Shown in pieces: positions 1 through 13,334 of a stretch of DNA of 64,000 nt; position 1 is the first letter of the stretch, and every line of letters begins with the position of its first letter. Location of the stretch: contig JBAIAC010000057.1 in the NCBI GenBank assembly GCA_037349315.1, forward strand, positions 11,067,501 through 11,131,500, in the 5' to 3' direction. The notes under the pieces were generated by a model. It made no database searches and was not told where the DNA came from. It worked only from the letters and a program-made list of their open reading frames with translations. The translations under genes were made by a program, and so were the position numbers. The DNA is from Chelydra serpentina. Taxonomy: Eukaryota; Chordata; Testudines; Chelydridae.

Positions 1-1529
1 CCCAACAAGATTCTCAGAAATGGATCCTCTATACAATCCAGAAAAAGGCCAGAGACTGAAGGAAGCAGACAAGAAAGGAACTGTTTAATTTCAGGATGGG
101 GGATTGTACTGAAAGTTTCTCTCAACTGAATATTCAGCATAATAACCCGAAGAGGCTTGGAAGAACTAGTGCCGCACTCTGGCGCAGAATAACCCCAGTA
201 CTTCCCCCACTTTCGCAACTTCACAGAATATTTAGGGGGAGTTTCTCATAAAGGAATGGTGCGGGGAGTCTATTTGTCCCTGTTCGGATTTTTGGCTTTG
301 CTCTGCTGCCTACTGCAAGTGACTCTCCCCTGCACGGCACAAGGATCTGGGTTTATGCTCTCATCCATGCATATGCCATGGAGGGAAAGCGAGCAGTTTG
401 TTTCTACTCCAGTGCCACCACGTGGGGCTGAAAGCCCAGTGTGTGTTAATAGGAGCACTGCTCTCAGTGCTGGAGGAGGTACAGGGCATGATTTCATTCT
501 CTTCATTCATGGCAGTAGTTTTTTGTGCTTTTGTTTGCAGCTGAACGAGCAGTTTCTCTTACATTTCCTTCTAGGAAAGAGACCTTGGCCTAGAGATGTC
601 CCCTCTATTACAGTCCAACGTTGTCCACGCCCTCATCCAATGCAGAGGACCCTTCATACCCCTCCCGCCCTGGAGAGATATGTCTTGACCTCTAGGGGTT
701 ACAGAAGGTAACAAGTGCTGGACCACGACAGGTACTGTAGGTAGATTTTCTGGGGTCAGAAGTGGGGGTTACATGCTGTGTGCCCACCACATCTCTATTC
801 TTGTTTTCCCTCAGATCTCAGGAGTGTGGGGGATACTGCTAAGAACACCCACACAGCCATGCGAAATCCCAGGAAAAGAGCCCGGGGCGTGCGTGCCTGC
901 AGGTACGAACCACGATTCTGCCCTTTGACATGTGAATCCCCGGATGACAAAAAATAGCCACATTGCGTCTTATTAAAGTTGCCCTTCATCAACAAAGATT
1001 GGCTCACATATAATGAAAAAATGGAAGAAGGGATAGAGGACAGACCAGGCAAAGCCAGAGCTGTGAAGTGTCAGTGAAGGACGGGTAAGAGCACGGTGGG
1101 ACTACAACGGTACACAGTACCGAGCAACAGGGTGGATAACAAGAAACGTATCCTTGCTCAGAGAAAGTGGGAGAGACACCTATGCACGTCCACAAGCACG
1201 TCCGTGGACATGCTGTGTTTACAGGTATGCTAGAGAGCTGCCTCAAAATTCTCCATTCCAGACAAGGCTAGAATGTGTAATTAGAAGCCCTTTGATTATC
1301 CTGCATAATTAATTTCAGCCATGTCACCAAAGTTATAGAGAGGACGCAGTGTTACTGAATGAATGAGTGTAGTGCAGTAATCTGATGAGAGGCTGCAGTT
1401 TCAAGTCACACAGCCTGGGAGCCAGTCCTGACAGGAGAGTAAAAGACTTACCTGAAAGTTTATAACTAGCACCTACATACTATGATGAATGGCACATTAG
1501 AAATGACTGATACATAGATGCCAATACTA

Positions 1530-1720
1530 TGCACTTGTATAGCACCTCGCAGAAGCTCTCACGCAGATTTACAAGCAGCACTTGCCCTCAACACTCCCGT
1601 GAGGTAGGCAAGTATTATTCCCACTTTACGGATGGAGAAAGATCTATCTAAGGTTACAAATAGGGACAGAACTCAACTGCTAGTTTCATGCCCTCACCAC
1701 CATGTCAGTGATTGCCAAGG
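1530..1720 (+). repeat. MIR-like SINE remnant
   Basis: The stretch reads like the conserved core of amniote MIR-type SINEs: text corresponding to a small type such as 'cttgtatagcacct', then a tract resembling 'cccactttacggatgg' followed by a decayed 'aaggttacaaatagggacagaactc' equivalent. It is diverged and has no visible target duplication. The call rests on recognising the core wording only. Confidence 0.4.
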
Positions 1721-4700
1721 GTGTCTGGCGCACTTGGTCATGGGCTGGTCATGGTGTTGTCTGATTTCAACACACATTACTTTCTCAATGTTTTTCCACA
1801 TAAGCAACTGCTGTAATGAGCACAGGGATGTTTTATATGCCTGAGTGGGAGAAGTGGTGAGACTTGAAACTTTTAGGCTGTGGGTCGCATTATGGAAATT
1901 GGAAAACCCTTACGTTGGACCGCTCTCCTTCCTCTAAAGTCATATGCACTGATGACTAAGTTCTGTCCTCTAGATAAGTGTATGCAACTGCAGCAGAGAT
2001 CAATGGGAAATGTGCACCTTGCCCAACAGCAGAATTCAGCCTCATCTTCAATAACGTTTGCTGGAATGACAGGGATTCTTTAAATCTAGAATCATTTTGT
2101 TCACTTGGAAATAAACCATTTGAGGCCTCCCATGTCAGATCATATGCAATCCTAACCAACCAAACTAATACAGTCTCGGGGCTTCCAAAAGTTATGCTCC
2201 AAGTCAATTTGACTTCTGACTTGAATTAGAAATAAGAGTGATGTTTCTACCAATGATAGTTTTGCTCTAGCTGTATACTGCCAGCCTCTCCAACAAGATC
2301 AGCTTAAAATGTGGTTATGGTCGGCACAAATAACTTACTAAAACAGCTCCTTGTTACTAAGCTTATCCGCTCCCTGTGCAGCTTCTGAGTCTTAAAATGC
2401 TCAGTTTATATACAAAACTGAATTTTTACTACTGTTGGCACTGGAAAGCCAATACAACGGCAGAGGAAAGAGCTGCATCCTATCCTGACGTACACATCAA
2501 TAAAAACGCTAGCTCCATTCAGTCTGCAGATTTTCCTTGGTTTGTGACAATGGCTGAATTTTAGTTATTTATCACTTTGCACTGCACTTAGCACTCTTGT
2601 AAAGGAGCTCCTTAAAACTCTAAAAAGTAAATATACTAGACATGTTGATAACCCCATGCTACAACTCCTCCTGCTCGGATAGCAAATTAAAACTTAATCA
2701 AAATCTTGAACAAACAAGAAAGCCTTACAACTTGACCAGAGGGCAAGCAAAATGAGACCCATCTGCGGGATCATATGCCAAAGGAGGATACGTAATCAGT
2801 CCTGGAAATCTGAAATCTTACAGGCACAGACCACACAAGTGTTCCAGCAAACTTCAACTGCATCGGTCTGCAGGATATAGGAGAAGAGAGACTCTCTCAA
2901 AAAGGTCCACATCACAGACTGAAAAGCCAAATCACAGTATCAGGGTGAGTTTGCGCATCCTCCCAGTTAGAAAGTTCTTGCTTCAGCATAAAACCTGAGC
3001 ACACCACCTACTGTTTGTCTAAGAGGCCTATCACTCTGGTATCTAATCAACAAATGGCTATCACGGCATACAGAGGTAAACAGGGAACAGCAAGATGTCC
3101 TCTTTCATAGCGGTTGTAGCCAAAACATGAGTGGTTGTAGCCAAAAGAGTTTTAAACTGAGGCTATTGGTGAGGCCCAGACAAATTTTTCTACTGGCAAG
3201 TCCAGTCTTCTTCCCTTGCCCCCAGTCTTACTTCATCAGATATTCTTGTGTATATATATTGGCTCTTATTACATACATGAGGAAATAAGAGACTATTTTC
3301 AGTTTGCTGGCCCTGTGCATTTGATAGCACTGTGTTACCGGGCGGTTTGACTGTTTCCCTGCTTGGGTCTTTCAAGGAGTATGGCTCAGACACTTTCTGC
3401 CCTGACTTACATGTTAAAGAGTTAAAGTCTCCTATCCCAGCATTAATAAAGTCAATGTAATTTACCAAGAACCTTCCTTTGAACGTTGTTGTAATGATTG
3501 GACTTACACATTTACTCAAACTGAGGGCTTAACAGTAAAGATTATGTGAAAGTTCTTAAGAATTCACCATAACTTAAAACAAGGGTTAAAGATAGAAAAA
3601 CTGCATTAGTCCAAACAAAAAGACCTGGCAGAACTCAAGAACTGTGTTAAGATAATGCCTGGTAAACAAGAAAATCGTAGAACCAAAAAAATGAATGAAC
3701 CAAAATTGGTGTATTGGAAACTAGGTTTAATTGATAAACAAAATAATGGGGGGATAGGCTATTCCTCCCATTACTTCCTTCTGGGGTTCTTACAAATATT
3801 TTGGGGAGAAAAAACTGGTGACTGGAGGAAGCTTCACCATGATGGCTGGTACCCCCACCATCTCTAGGGATCAAGGGCCTTTGTCACCCTGATTCTGAGA
3901 CATGTCCTGACTGGACCAGGCCAGACAGAGGGACCCAGACAACCACCTTTACCGACTCTAGCTGAATCCCAACCGCCATCTGGGATGAAACAGCATTAGA
4001 CAGCAACAGCTCGAGACACCTGCACTAACTTCTTCTCTTTTCCCCAAAAGGACAGTTATTGCCGTCTTTAATATTATCTAAGACTATTGAACAAGGGTTT
4101 TTTTCCTTCTACACATTTTCTCCCGCTAAAGGGAAAGGGATATGGGATGTTAAAATGTAAATTAAGACTTTACATTTCAAATGGTTTGACTGTTTTTCCT
4201 TCTTTAACTTTAATAAAAGGTTAAATGTTTTATTAGAAATCGTGTATTGAGCTTACTTAGTACCACGACAAAGACTGTGTATATAAAACCCCTGACCTTA
4301 TTTAACACGGTTTAATGTTAAACAGTAACTGGTTTAGGTTAACACCTTTGGACCATTTATTCCATCTAAATACATACAACATTATAGTGTATAGTATAGT
4401 ATATTTAAGCTGCAATGGTGACAGTGAGGTAATGCATGCTTGGTGCAGGCATGGGATCAAATCTCACTTTGGGTCACATGAAATGGGTCTGATGACTTTG
4501 GCTGACTACACAGTAGAGACTAAGTGTTAGCACCACACAATTTGAACCACAAGATACTCTGGAGAGGGAAGTTCACCCACTTCCAGGATTCAGAATCTCA
4601 ACTAAAGCAAAGCTAATAAAGCATTCGTTGTACTCATCGTCATACAATACAAATGTGACAGCCAGGTTTGAATAATAAGCCTGGACAAGTCTACATCCAC

Positions 4701-5119
4701 CCCCATGGAGCCTGGACAACAAGTACTTCATTCTGCAAGCCAGAGAAGCTTAATATTCATTTTAAGATCAGGCCATGCTTTCTCCTACTTCCATTAACCA
4801 GCTGATACCCAAATTCAGTTAATGAGTTTCAGTAAGGAGGGCAACACTTCCTATGACCTTTATACAAATCTCTATTTCCTAGGTATTTAAAAGGGAATCT
4901 TATGTCCCAGCAACAGTGGCTGGGACATATGAATTCCTGCTTAGTTTCACAGTGTTGTCTTATAAACATATTAATACCCAAGTATCAACCCGTTGGGGGC
5001 CAAAATATGACCTGCTACATGAGACTCTCGAGAGAATGATCCTCAGGGCTTTAAATCTCTTAAAGATCTACTATGATGCCAATAAATTCTTAAAGGTAGT
5101 CACTTTATACAGGGGGTAT

Positions 5120-5221
<102 letters not shown>

Positions 5222-5959
5222 TGACAGACAGGCCAGGGAGCACAGCAATCAATAACACTGATGCGCACACAGAAAAGGAAACAAATGCCTTTTAATTTCA
5301 AGCTCAATTAGACATACGGGACAGATGAGAAGGGAATTATAATTTTTTCTTTTTATTAACTTTTTTTCAAGTTCCTATCTTGCTATTCGATTATAAACAA
5401 TAGAAAAGCAGCTAACAAAAAACTGCTCAGCATTCTAACCGTATGAAACTAGAATTGCTGCCTACATTTTGAGCTCTCTCGATAGAATGGCTCACAGGCC
5501 CCCAAAATGCTGTTATTAAACTGATCAAATGCATTATTACATGACTTATCCTTCAATTAAAAAGCAGCATGCTGGGCAGCTACCCACTGGCAAGAGCAAC
5601 AATCAACTCCTTAGTCTAGTCATCAGCCTGCATAACCGCAATTCTTGTTAACCAAGACTTCCTTGGACAACTTTACTGCAGTAAAAGTGCAGTTGCACTA
5701 TTTTACACGACAATTGTCCAGTTTTGTGCCACTGAGGAATTGGCTTATTAACTTGTAATGCTGTAAGACTTATTACTACTAAGTACAACAGAGTACATTT
5801 TAGAAAACAAGGCAGGGCTCTAATAACTGTAGCCAATATGCTCATAAAATGACAAGAGTACAAAAAGAATCCTCTTAAATTAATACTTGTCACCGGACAC
5901 CTTATATAAGACACAAAGCAAAAAAAGTGACCCGTGGGACAGAAAAAGGCTGCAGGAAT

Positions 5960-6060
5960 ACATTCTAAGAACAAACAGAAATGCAGGGCTGGAACGGACC
6001 TAAAGAGGTCAGTCATCTAGTCTAGCTCATCCCCTTGCACTGAGGCGAATAGCTCATGTA
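5960..6060 (-). mobile_element. CR1 LINE 3' tail fragment
   Basis: The text 'gggctggaacggacct' followed by 'gtcatctagtctagctc' is the reverse complement of the 3' end shared by many amniote CR1 elements. Only about 100 bp are recognisable and the 5' part is missing, as is usual for truncated CR1 copies. Confidence 0.55.
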
Positions 6061-7165
6061 AAGCTAAACCTACTAAAACTCTGAATACAGGAGGTTTATA
6101 TGTTCACATACTAATACTTTCCTAGTTCTTCCTAGATACTAATCAGCTTAAGTAGCATCACCCGACCAATTATACTTTGTCACTGGGTAGAAAAAGCAGG
6201 CAAAGAACACTACATATGCTCAGCTGCATTGAGCTTTCAGAAAACAAAACAGCCAACTGACATTTGGCTTCAGAGAAAAGTAACTTTCCTTGAGAAATTG
6301 CTGCTTCTCAGATTATTACCGCTAAATTACCTTGAGTTCTGTAACACTGCACTCCACCAATGGGCTATCAACCACAGTGTTAGTAAGTTACCAACATTTC
6401 CCTAAAAAAAACCCCACAACATTTCCTGTATTTTCCCTCCATGTATCAAAATCTCATGACGTTTCTGGGGAATCCTCTTCCTAAAGCACCCCAAAAACAT
6501 TCAAACAGCAAGGCAAACCCTAGACAGCAGCACCTTTAACTTGAATTATTGGGAGAGGGGGGAAAAATCTGCCACCTGCCACATTAAAAAGGCTTTCATT
6601 TTAGTTCACTGTGGCATTAACAGCTCATGCACGCAGCTTAATGTTTGTTAAAAATAACAACGCCAAATAAGATCATTTAAGGGAATTGAGACATCAACAG
6701 ATCAAGTTTGCTTTGATCAATAAGGACAAAGACAACACTGAGGTAGAAAAGAAAAACTCTTCTGCAGACTGGCCCTTGCCAATGTGCCCCTGCACTGTTC
6801 CGGAGAGGTCACCTCCAGCAGAACGTCGTTCAGTTTCCTTGGTCTCTTCACTGAGGCTGCCAGCGAGGGTCCCAGTTGTGATTAAGCAATTCGCTCTTTG
6901 GAAAATGGCCTGAGATTAACTCATTTCATGTAGGCCGGTCCCTGCTAGAGGGTAATACCTTTTGGTTACTCACAACTTGTACTGCATTTGACCTGGTGAC
7001 CTAGAGGTGAAAGGCTCTTAATCCGATTACCAGTCCTAAAGAAACAATTTTAAACTTCTCACCTTGACAACTTCTAGGGATCAGCTTCACAAGCTACCAG
7101 TTGACTCTAACAGCCATTAAATCTTGTAGCTTAATGAGATAATGTATTAACTCGCTAAAACTCAA

Positions 7166-7437
7166 GAGTACGTCTATGCTACAAGCGCTACAGCTGCACC
7201 ACCACCACTGTGGCACGGACCTTTGCTCCCACGCCAGAAGACGTTTTGCCATCGTGGTAGTATATCCATCCCCTGGAGAGGAAGTAGCTGGGTTGATGGA
7301 AGAAGTCTTCCATCGACGCAGCTGCGTCTACAATGGGGGTTAGGTCAACCTAACTATGTCATGCAGGATCCACATTTTTTCACGGCCCTGAGCAATGTAG
7401 CTAGGTCAGCCTAAGTTTTAGGTGTACACCAGGCCTC
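7166..7437. mobile_element. hAT-like nonautonomous DNA element (GTCTAC-type ends)
   Basis: The element opens with 'gtctatgctacaagcgcta' and closes with 'aggtgtacaccaggcctc', and holds inner inverted motifs such as GAAGTCTTCCATCGAC. The same wording (GTCTACAC ends, CTTCCGTCG core) recurs at 51901-52152, so the two belong to one dispersed family. No transposase frame is present. Assignment to hAT is from general familiarity with such turtle repeats; the 8-bp duplication was not resolved here. Confidence 0.5.
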
Positions 7438-8154
7438 AATGTCATTGCAGTAACTAGAACTGGATTATTTTTCACAATTTAACTTCCATTTTGTTTCTAC
7501 TAAGATGGCTTCTAGTTATTCTTATTTTACAGCAAAGACGCCCTTCTTCTAAAGGAGGAAGCATGTTTATGGATTAGAGCATACAATAAAGAGCCACAAG
7601 ATTTCCCTCTTAAAAACCCCACGGAATATTTGAGGGTCATTTATCAGTTTCAATGAAGTGCCTTGAGATTGGATTAAAGGCATAACAAATGCAAAATAGT
7701 ACACACATCAGCAGGTAGACTGAGACAAGCAGAGTAGTTTATCCATTTCCTCTATCACTGCAAATATATGAACTAGCACACTATTTAGAGAAGTCTGGAA
7801 CTGTGATGTGCATTTCAGAACTTTAAAGGGTCATAGCAAAGATATTCAGCACTGGCACACCAATCAATTGACCTCAGACAGGCCAGGTTTTTCAGGGGTT
7901 TTAGTACAAGTATGGTAGGTAATCTTATGACCTGTGGATGAAAGGAGCCATGTCAGAGCAAGCAAAAATTACTTTACATCATGAACTGCAATACCCAAGC
8001 AAACAAAGAAGGAAGTTCTAGCTCTTTGTTTACTCAGAATGGTTTTAGGTTCTACAGGATAACACAACAGGCATTAGGCAAGAGAATAGTAACAAGAATC
8101 ATGAGGATTTCCACCAATCTTTGGACAATACTTCCACTCCCCCAGCCAACTACA

Positions 8155-8250
8155 AAACCAAAGAAATACAAACCGTGTTAAACAAAAAACCAAAAAACCC
8201 AACCAAACAAAACAAAAAACCCAACAAAAACCAAAAAACAAAAACAGTGC
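8155..8250. repeat. A/C-rich low-complexity tract
   Basis: About 95 bases consist almost only of A and C in the pattern of AAC and AACCC repeats. No coding or regulatory feature can be supported in it. Confidence 0.7.
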
Positions 8251-11200
8251 TTTAAAAGGGACCATAAGAAAATCCAGGTTAGTAAATGCAGATTTAACAT
8301 TTAGTTTTTCCACAAGTTGCACCCCTCAAAACTGGCAGAGATGTTTACGACTCAGTACTTTAAAGGGGGTTTAATATTCCTCGGAAGCATCAGGTGTCAA
8401 TCAATGAGAAAAGATAATACACTTCAGGAAATAATGGTCCATTTGGCAAATCCTATGTCCCTATTTTGAGATTCTGATAGATACACCCTGACACCCAAAT
8501 CAACTCTTCAGCTCTTTTGGACTCAATACAAGCTTGATTCTTACCTTCTGAAAAGTACCTTTTATCAACAGTGAAGGAAGTACACTAACCAGCATTGTCA
8601 CTGGAACTGGAGAATGTAAATCATTATGCAAACTCGTTTCTAAAGTCCACAGAATGTGTGCACTGGTTACATGCAATTCATAATGCCAAGGTAACAGAAC
8701 TACAAAGCTGAGATCCAGTGCAATTCTTTAGAGAGCATTAATGATTACCTCCATTGCTTGAGTCTGGAATACACAAGATGTTGCCATTCCAATGTAAGCA
8801 GAATCTCATGAGACTTCCCTGTTAAATATGCATGACCACTTCACTGAAGGCAATGCAACATCTTCTAGAAACAAAGGGTTACTACTAGTTTTAAAATATA
8901 AGATAAAGCAGTCCACATGCTGCAACAGTCAGTGACAGTCTACTGTGGGAGCAATTGTCAAGGGTTTTGAGAAGCCTGAAGCCAGCTTGAGAAGGACTAT
9001 CTTGGCTATCAGCTTCAGCAGTCTTGGATAGGAGCACATCGAACGGTTTGAAGGAAAAATCTAATTCTGGATTGGAAAATAGAAAAAAATGTAAGGACAG
9101 GGAAGCAGTGGAGACCAGCATAAGAATGTCCATGCAGCAGAAAAGGCAGCCCAGTCGTCTATTCAGAATAGATTTAGACAAACTCAGCCTTTTAACCGCC
9201 CTTTATAAGTGAAAGGACATAGCACAAACACCAAAGTAAAGTACCACGTACACGCCTGTTTAGATATAAATTTCGCCACAGCTAAAGAGCTGAGAAAAGA
9301 TTTCTAAAGAAATCTGTCACTCCCATATATCTGGCATGCAGGTATTCTTAAAGGGATAACCTGAGAAACAGGAGAGAAAACACAGGGAGTCCCCAGAATT
9401 TTGAAGGGGTTAGGAGAGAGTACATTCATCAGTCACTCTGTACAAGCTGTGCTGCAGAAACAATTGTAATAGAACAGCCCTGGCCAAGTTGGAAACCAAA
9501 TGAAACAGACGCCTGACTTGTTAAAAGTCAGGCATCAGCCAAACTTGGAGATATTTAAGCTTCAAGGAACAAGAATGCAGAACATGTACATAGCACCCTC
9601 TTCCACTGACTGTGACTGCAGAGACAAAGAGCCCTTAGCAATGGGGTTTCTCCAGTACAAAAGAAGTCTAACAGACCATGGACAGGCAGTCTGCGTCATT
9701 AACTGCTGCTGGGGCAGTGTTTGAAATTGGTATGTGAATCCTTTTCAGGTGGCCAGTTGAGGTGCTCACAGAATGCCGCACACACAAGATTTGCTTTTGC
9801 CAACAATAGTCACAAGGCAGACACACAAGTATCCATTTTATTAATGCCCAACAAAACTGGAAGCCAGGAACTAAAGTCTGCTGGTTCTCACTGAAGTGAT
9901 GAAACAGTAGCTGTAGGAAAACCTAAAGATTTTCAAGGCTGCATCAGAAAGTGATCCGAGGGTCAAGCTGCTCCTGATGACAGGGTAAGTCACTTCCTCC
10001 ATACCAGACATTACAGGGCAGGGACCCAGAGCATATACCATAACGAAGAAAACAAGTCACTACTAAAAAGCAAACATACGGACTTCTAAACCTACAGGAG
10101 TTCATTCCTTGCCTATGAATTTCAGAGATACATGTCTAAGTTCCCTCACAGGGAGAGAGGAAATTTCCTTAACCACTTCTCTACTTGCGTGGGACACTAA
10201 GGTAATTCAAATATAATGCCAAAAGGAATCTCCAATGTTTTAAACATCCTTTTCAGCTGCCACTTCTGCTCTTAGCATTCTGTGTCACTGGTAACTCTCA
10301 TGGGAACTGTTTTTGAAGGAAGCAGGGGAGAGAAACCGCAAATACATTAAAAAAACCTGAAGTTGCGGTTTAAACCAGTTTAATTTCTTAAGATGCTTCT
10401 TGTATGGACCATTAGTAAGTTACAATTTAACATTTTTACTATTTTAAAAAAGATTCTAAACTTTAAAAATCTAACAAGTTTTCAAATCGGTTTGCTGGGA
10501 ACTTTCTGCAACTTTGCATTTGTTCTCAGTTCTCCGCTGGGTTCATCACACCCCTTCATACTCTTCAGCTGCCTCCCTTCCCCAAGATGTGAACTTTCTT
10601 TCCACTGCAAATTCTGCTGCTCTGCACACCTTAAGTGTGAAATGTACTAGGAATCCCACTTCCTGAAGATCTCCATCCCGCTGACCATTCAGTGATCAGA
10701 TTTCTTAACTTCGCCCTTTGCTGCAAGTTGAAACTTAGTCTGCTCTTGTCTACTTGCTGCATTCTGGGCCTCAAATGACATGGCAGCTTTTAGGACATGA
10801 AACCACCCAGAACCTCCAAGCTACCATCAAGTCCGGCCAAGTTCACACAATGTCAATATAACTATTCCAATGCGTTCCCACCCAGACTTACAGGTTTTCC
10901 GCTAAATGTTGGTCACTTTTGGTATCCATCTCTGTATACTAGTAACAAACATTGAAATATTGTACTTGAAAAGGTGTGCACTGTAATTTTTTGTTCAATG
11001 ATTGTCACACTGAATTCTTTGCAGCTTACGTTTTAGCTTTTCAAATACCAGGTGTTTGCTGGTACTAAAGAGAACCTTACAAAACTTGGCAACAAACCAG
11101 GAGCTTCTGCTGGTGCTAATTTTTAATTAGTGTTTTGGATCAAATAAGAGTTATATCCCTAAGGGGAAGGAGTCATCCACAGGCAAATTCAACACCCTGA

Positions 11201-11753
11201 TTTGTATCAAACTAAAAAATCAAGGCCACTACATTTCCATCTAATCTCAGTATGGATCATTCTTTAACTCCACTGGTAAGAATGTCTTGACAACTAAGAT
11301 TCCTCATTGCTTTGTTACATTATCATATATTACCCAATTGCCACTCTTATTGTAGAACATATATTTGTCAAAGAGGAGTCTTGACAACACCGATCAATTT
11401 TATTTTTTTAATCAGGCAAATTTGATACTCAGAAAAAAGTTTGACTTGCAGCACTGACTAGCGTCTAGGTTAGCGCAGGCAGGTGCCACACAAGTTTCCC
11501 CAAACAGCTCCACCAGAACATCAGTGCTGTTCTGTAGAACTCCTTCCTACTCTTGGTCCCATCCAGAGCAGGAGCTGCCATACTAGATAGTGGGTTCATG
11601 ATGTGGGGAAGTGATTAGCTAGGAACTAAAGTGAGACCCCCAAACTCACTTATGAGCGCAAGTCTCCAGGTTACTTCATTAGTCCATTGTACCACCTTGC
11701 TTCTCTATGCTTCCCCATCCCACAAAATTCCTGAAGACAGGTAGGCAGGTTAC

Positions 11754-13334
11754 CTTTTTAACATTTTCCTCCTCCTCCTGGCGTTTCTCATAGTGTGAGA
11801 AGTCATCAAAGATGGAGGTGGTGTGCTTGTAGGTGGCAATGATTTTCAACACCTGCTTAGCCTTTTCCAGAGGCACTTCCTGAGTGTCCCTGGAGTTGGT
11901 CACTGGTTTATTCTCATTATTCTCTAGGCGGATGTGCCGCAGTTGGCTGTTGGGAACGTCCTTCACAAAAATCCACCTGACATCAAAACGTCCCTTCCAT
12001 TTGTCCTGGGACCACACACCTGCACATGTGTTGTAGTCCACCGCAGATTTCATTTCTGCCACTCCGCAGAAGTGACCACTGCCGTTGACACTGAACAGTA
12101 AGTAAACGGGGCCTTTCCCGTTCATGGAGCGATAAGCAGCATCCAGTCTCTTGTTGCCGTGCTCTGTACTGCACCAGATGTTATATTTAATGGAACGGTG
12201 GATATCGTCCTCAGAGTAACTCTTAATGATGAAAACCCGGCCGTGTTTTGGGTTCCAGTCAAAATCCTTGGGGTTGTAGTTGTTGATGGACCTCAACTTC
12301 TCCAACACTGGGTGCGGTTCCAAAGGAGTGGAACCAGAACTGGCTTGAGACTGTCCCACTCCATTACCATCCACTCCATTTTGACCAAACCCATTGCCAC
12401 GGTTACGAGGTGCAACCCAGCGGGTTGGCTGAGCTGCCTGTTGCTGCACCGGTAGCTGGGCTGGCTGGGGTGGTGGTGGGGGCAGTGGCTGCTGCCCTGG
12501 GGAAGCCTGTGCCACTGGTGGGCTGTTATTGATCTGTTGGCCCACTGGTTGAGGGGACACCTGGGTTGGCTGCTGACCAATATTCTGAACTAAAGCCTGG
12601 GAAGGCGCTTTAGCTACCGGCCCTTTGTTATCCCAAGTTCCAATATCCATGTTATGTTTTATTGGAGGCGGTGGAAGACTTGAACCTGCAATGCCATTCT
12701 TGGTCTTCAGCTTGGGCTGTTGTTTTGCAGGTTTGCTAGCAATATCAGCCCATGATGTCGGTTTCGGAGGAGCAATGGTAGCAGGAGGCAAGCTGTTAGA
12801 TGCCACGATATTACTGGTAATGGACCCGCTACCAACAGCGGAACCAACAACTTTTGGGACATTGCTTGCAACATCTGTGCTGCCCAACTTCAGTGCTGCC
12901 ATCCCTTGGTCTATGGTATTCATGCCAGGAGCCTTATTCAGAGTCTCATTGGCAAAAGCAGACTGTCCATCAATCATGGCTCCACCCAGTGAGCTTGGTG
13001 CATAAGCATAATTGCTACTATATCCAGAGCTTTGAGTGGACTGTCCCTGAGAACTGTTATTTCCCCAAGCTGAAAAGTCAATTCCACTTGGAAAGAAGTT
13101 AAAGCCATGCTGCCCAAGAAATGGAGTGCTGCCAAGGGCCCCTGGCTGCCCAAACATTGCATCTGGGAGAAAGTGAGGCTCCCCATTGCTTAGTTGTCCA
13201 TAGGATGTTAAGTAGGGCATGGGTGGGTCACCTCCTGTAGACCAGGCAGCTTCGCCTAACGAGTAGGAGAATCCGATGGATGGACTGTAGTAGCTTGGCA
13301 AGTAGGAGTCAGACATTGCAGTGTATGCATTATT
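11754..13334 (-). CDS. YTHDF2: YTHDF2 coding exon 4 (low-complexity region and YTH domain)
   Basis: The exon encodes 527 codons from [16 protein letters not shown] to EEEENVKK. The acceptor is TTTGCAG just before 13334, and the donor is AAAAAG|GTAACC at 11754/11753. Both ends are phase 0. It holds all of the YTH domain, so the protein is functionally complete apart from the last few residues. The frame is uninterrupted. Confidence 0.97.

Noticed and set aside
3190..3519. 109-codon minus frame; also 5648-6016 (122 codons)
   Set aside because: No recognisable motif or neighbouring signals; frames this long arise by chance in AT-rich intron of this size.
12159..13186. Antisense and shifted frames over YTHDF2 exon 4
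   Set aside because: Shadow frames of a strongly conserved coding exon.
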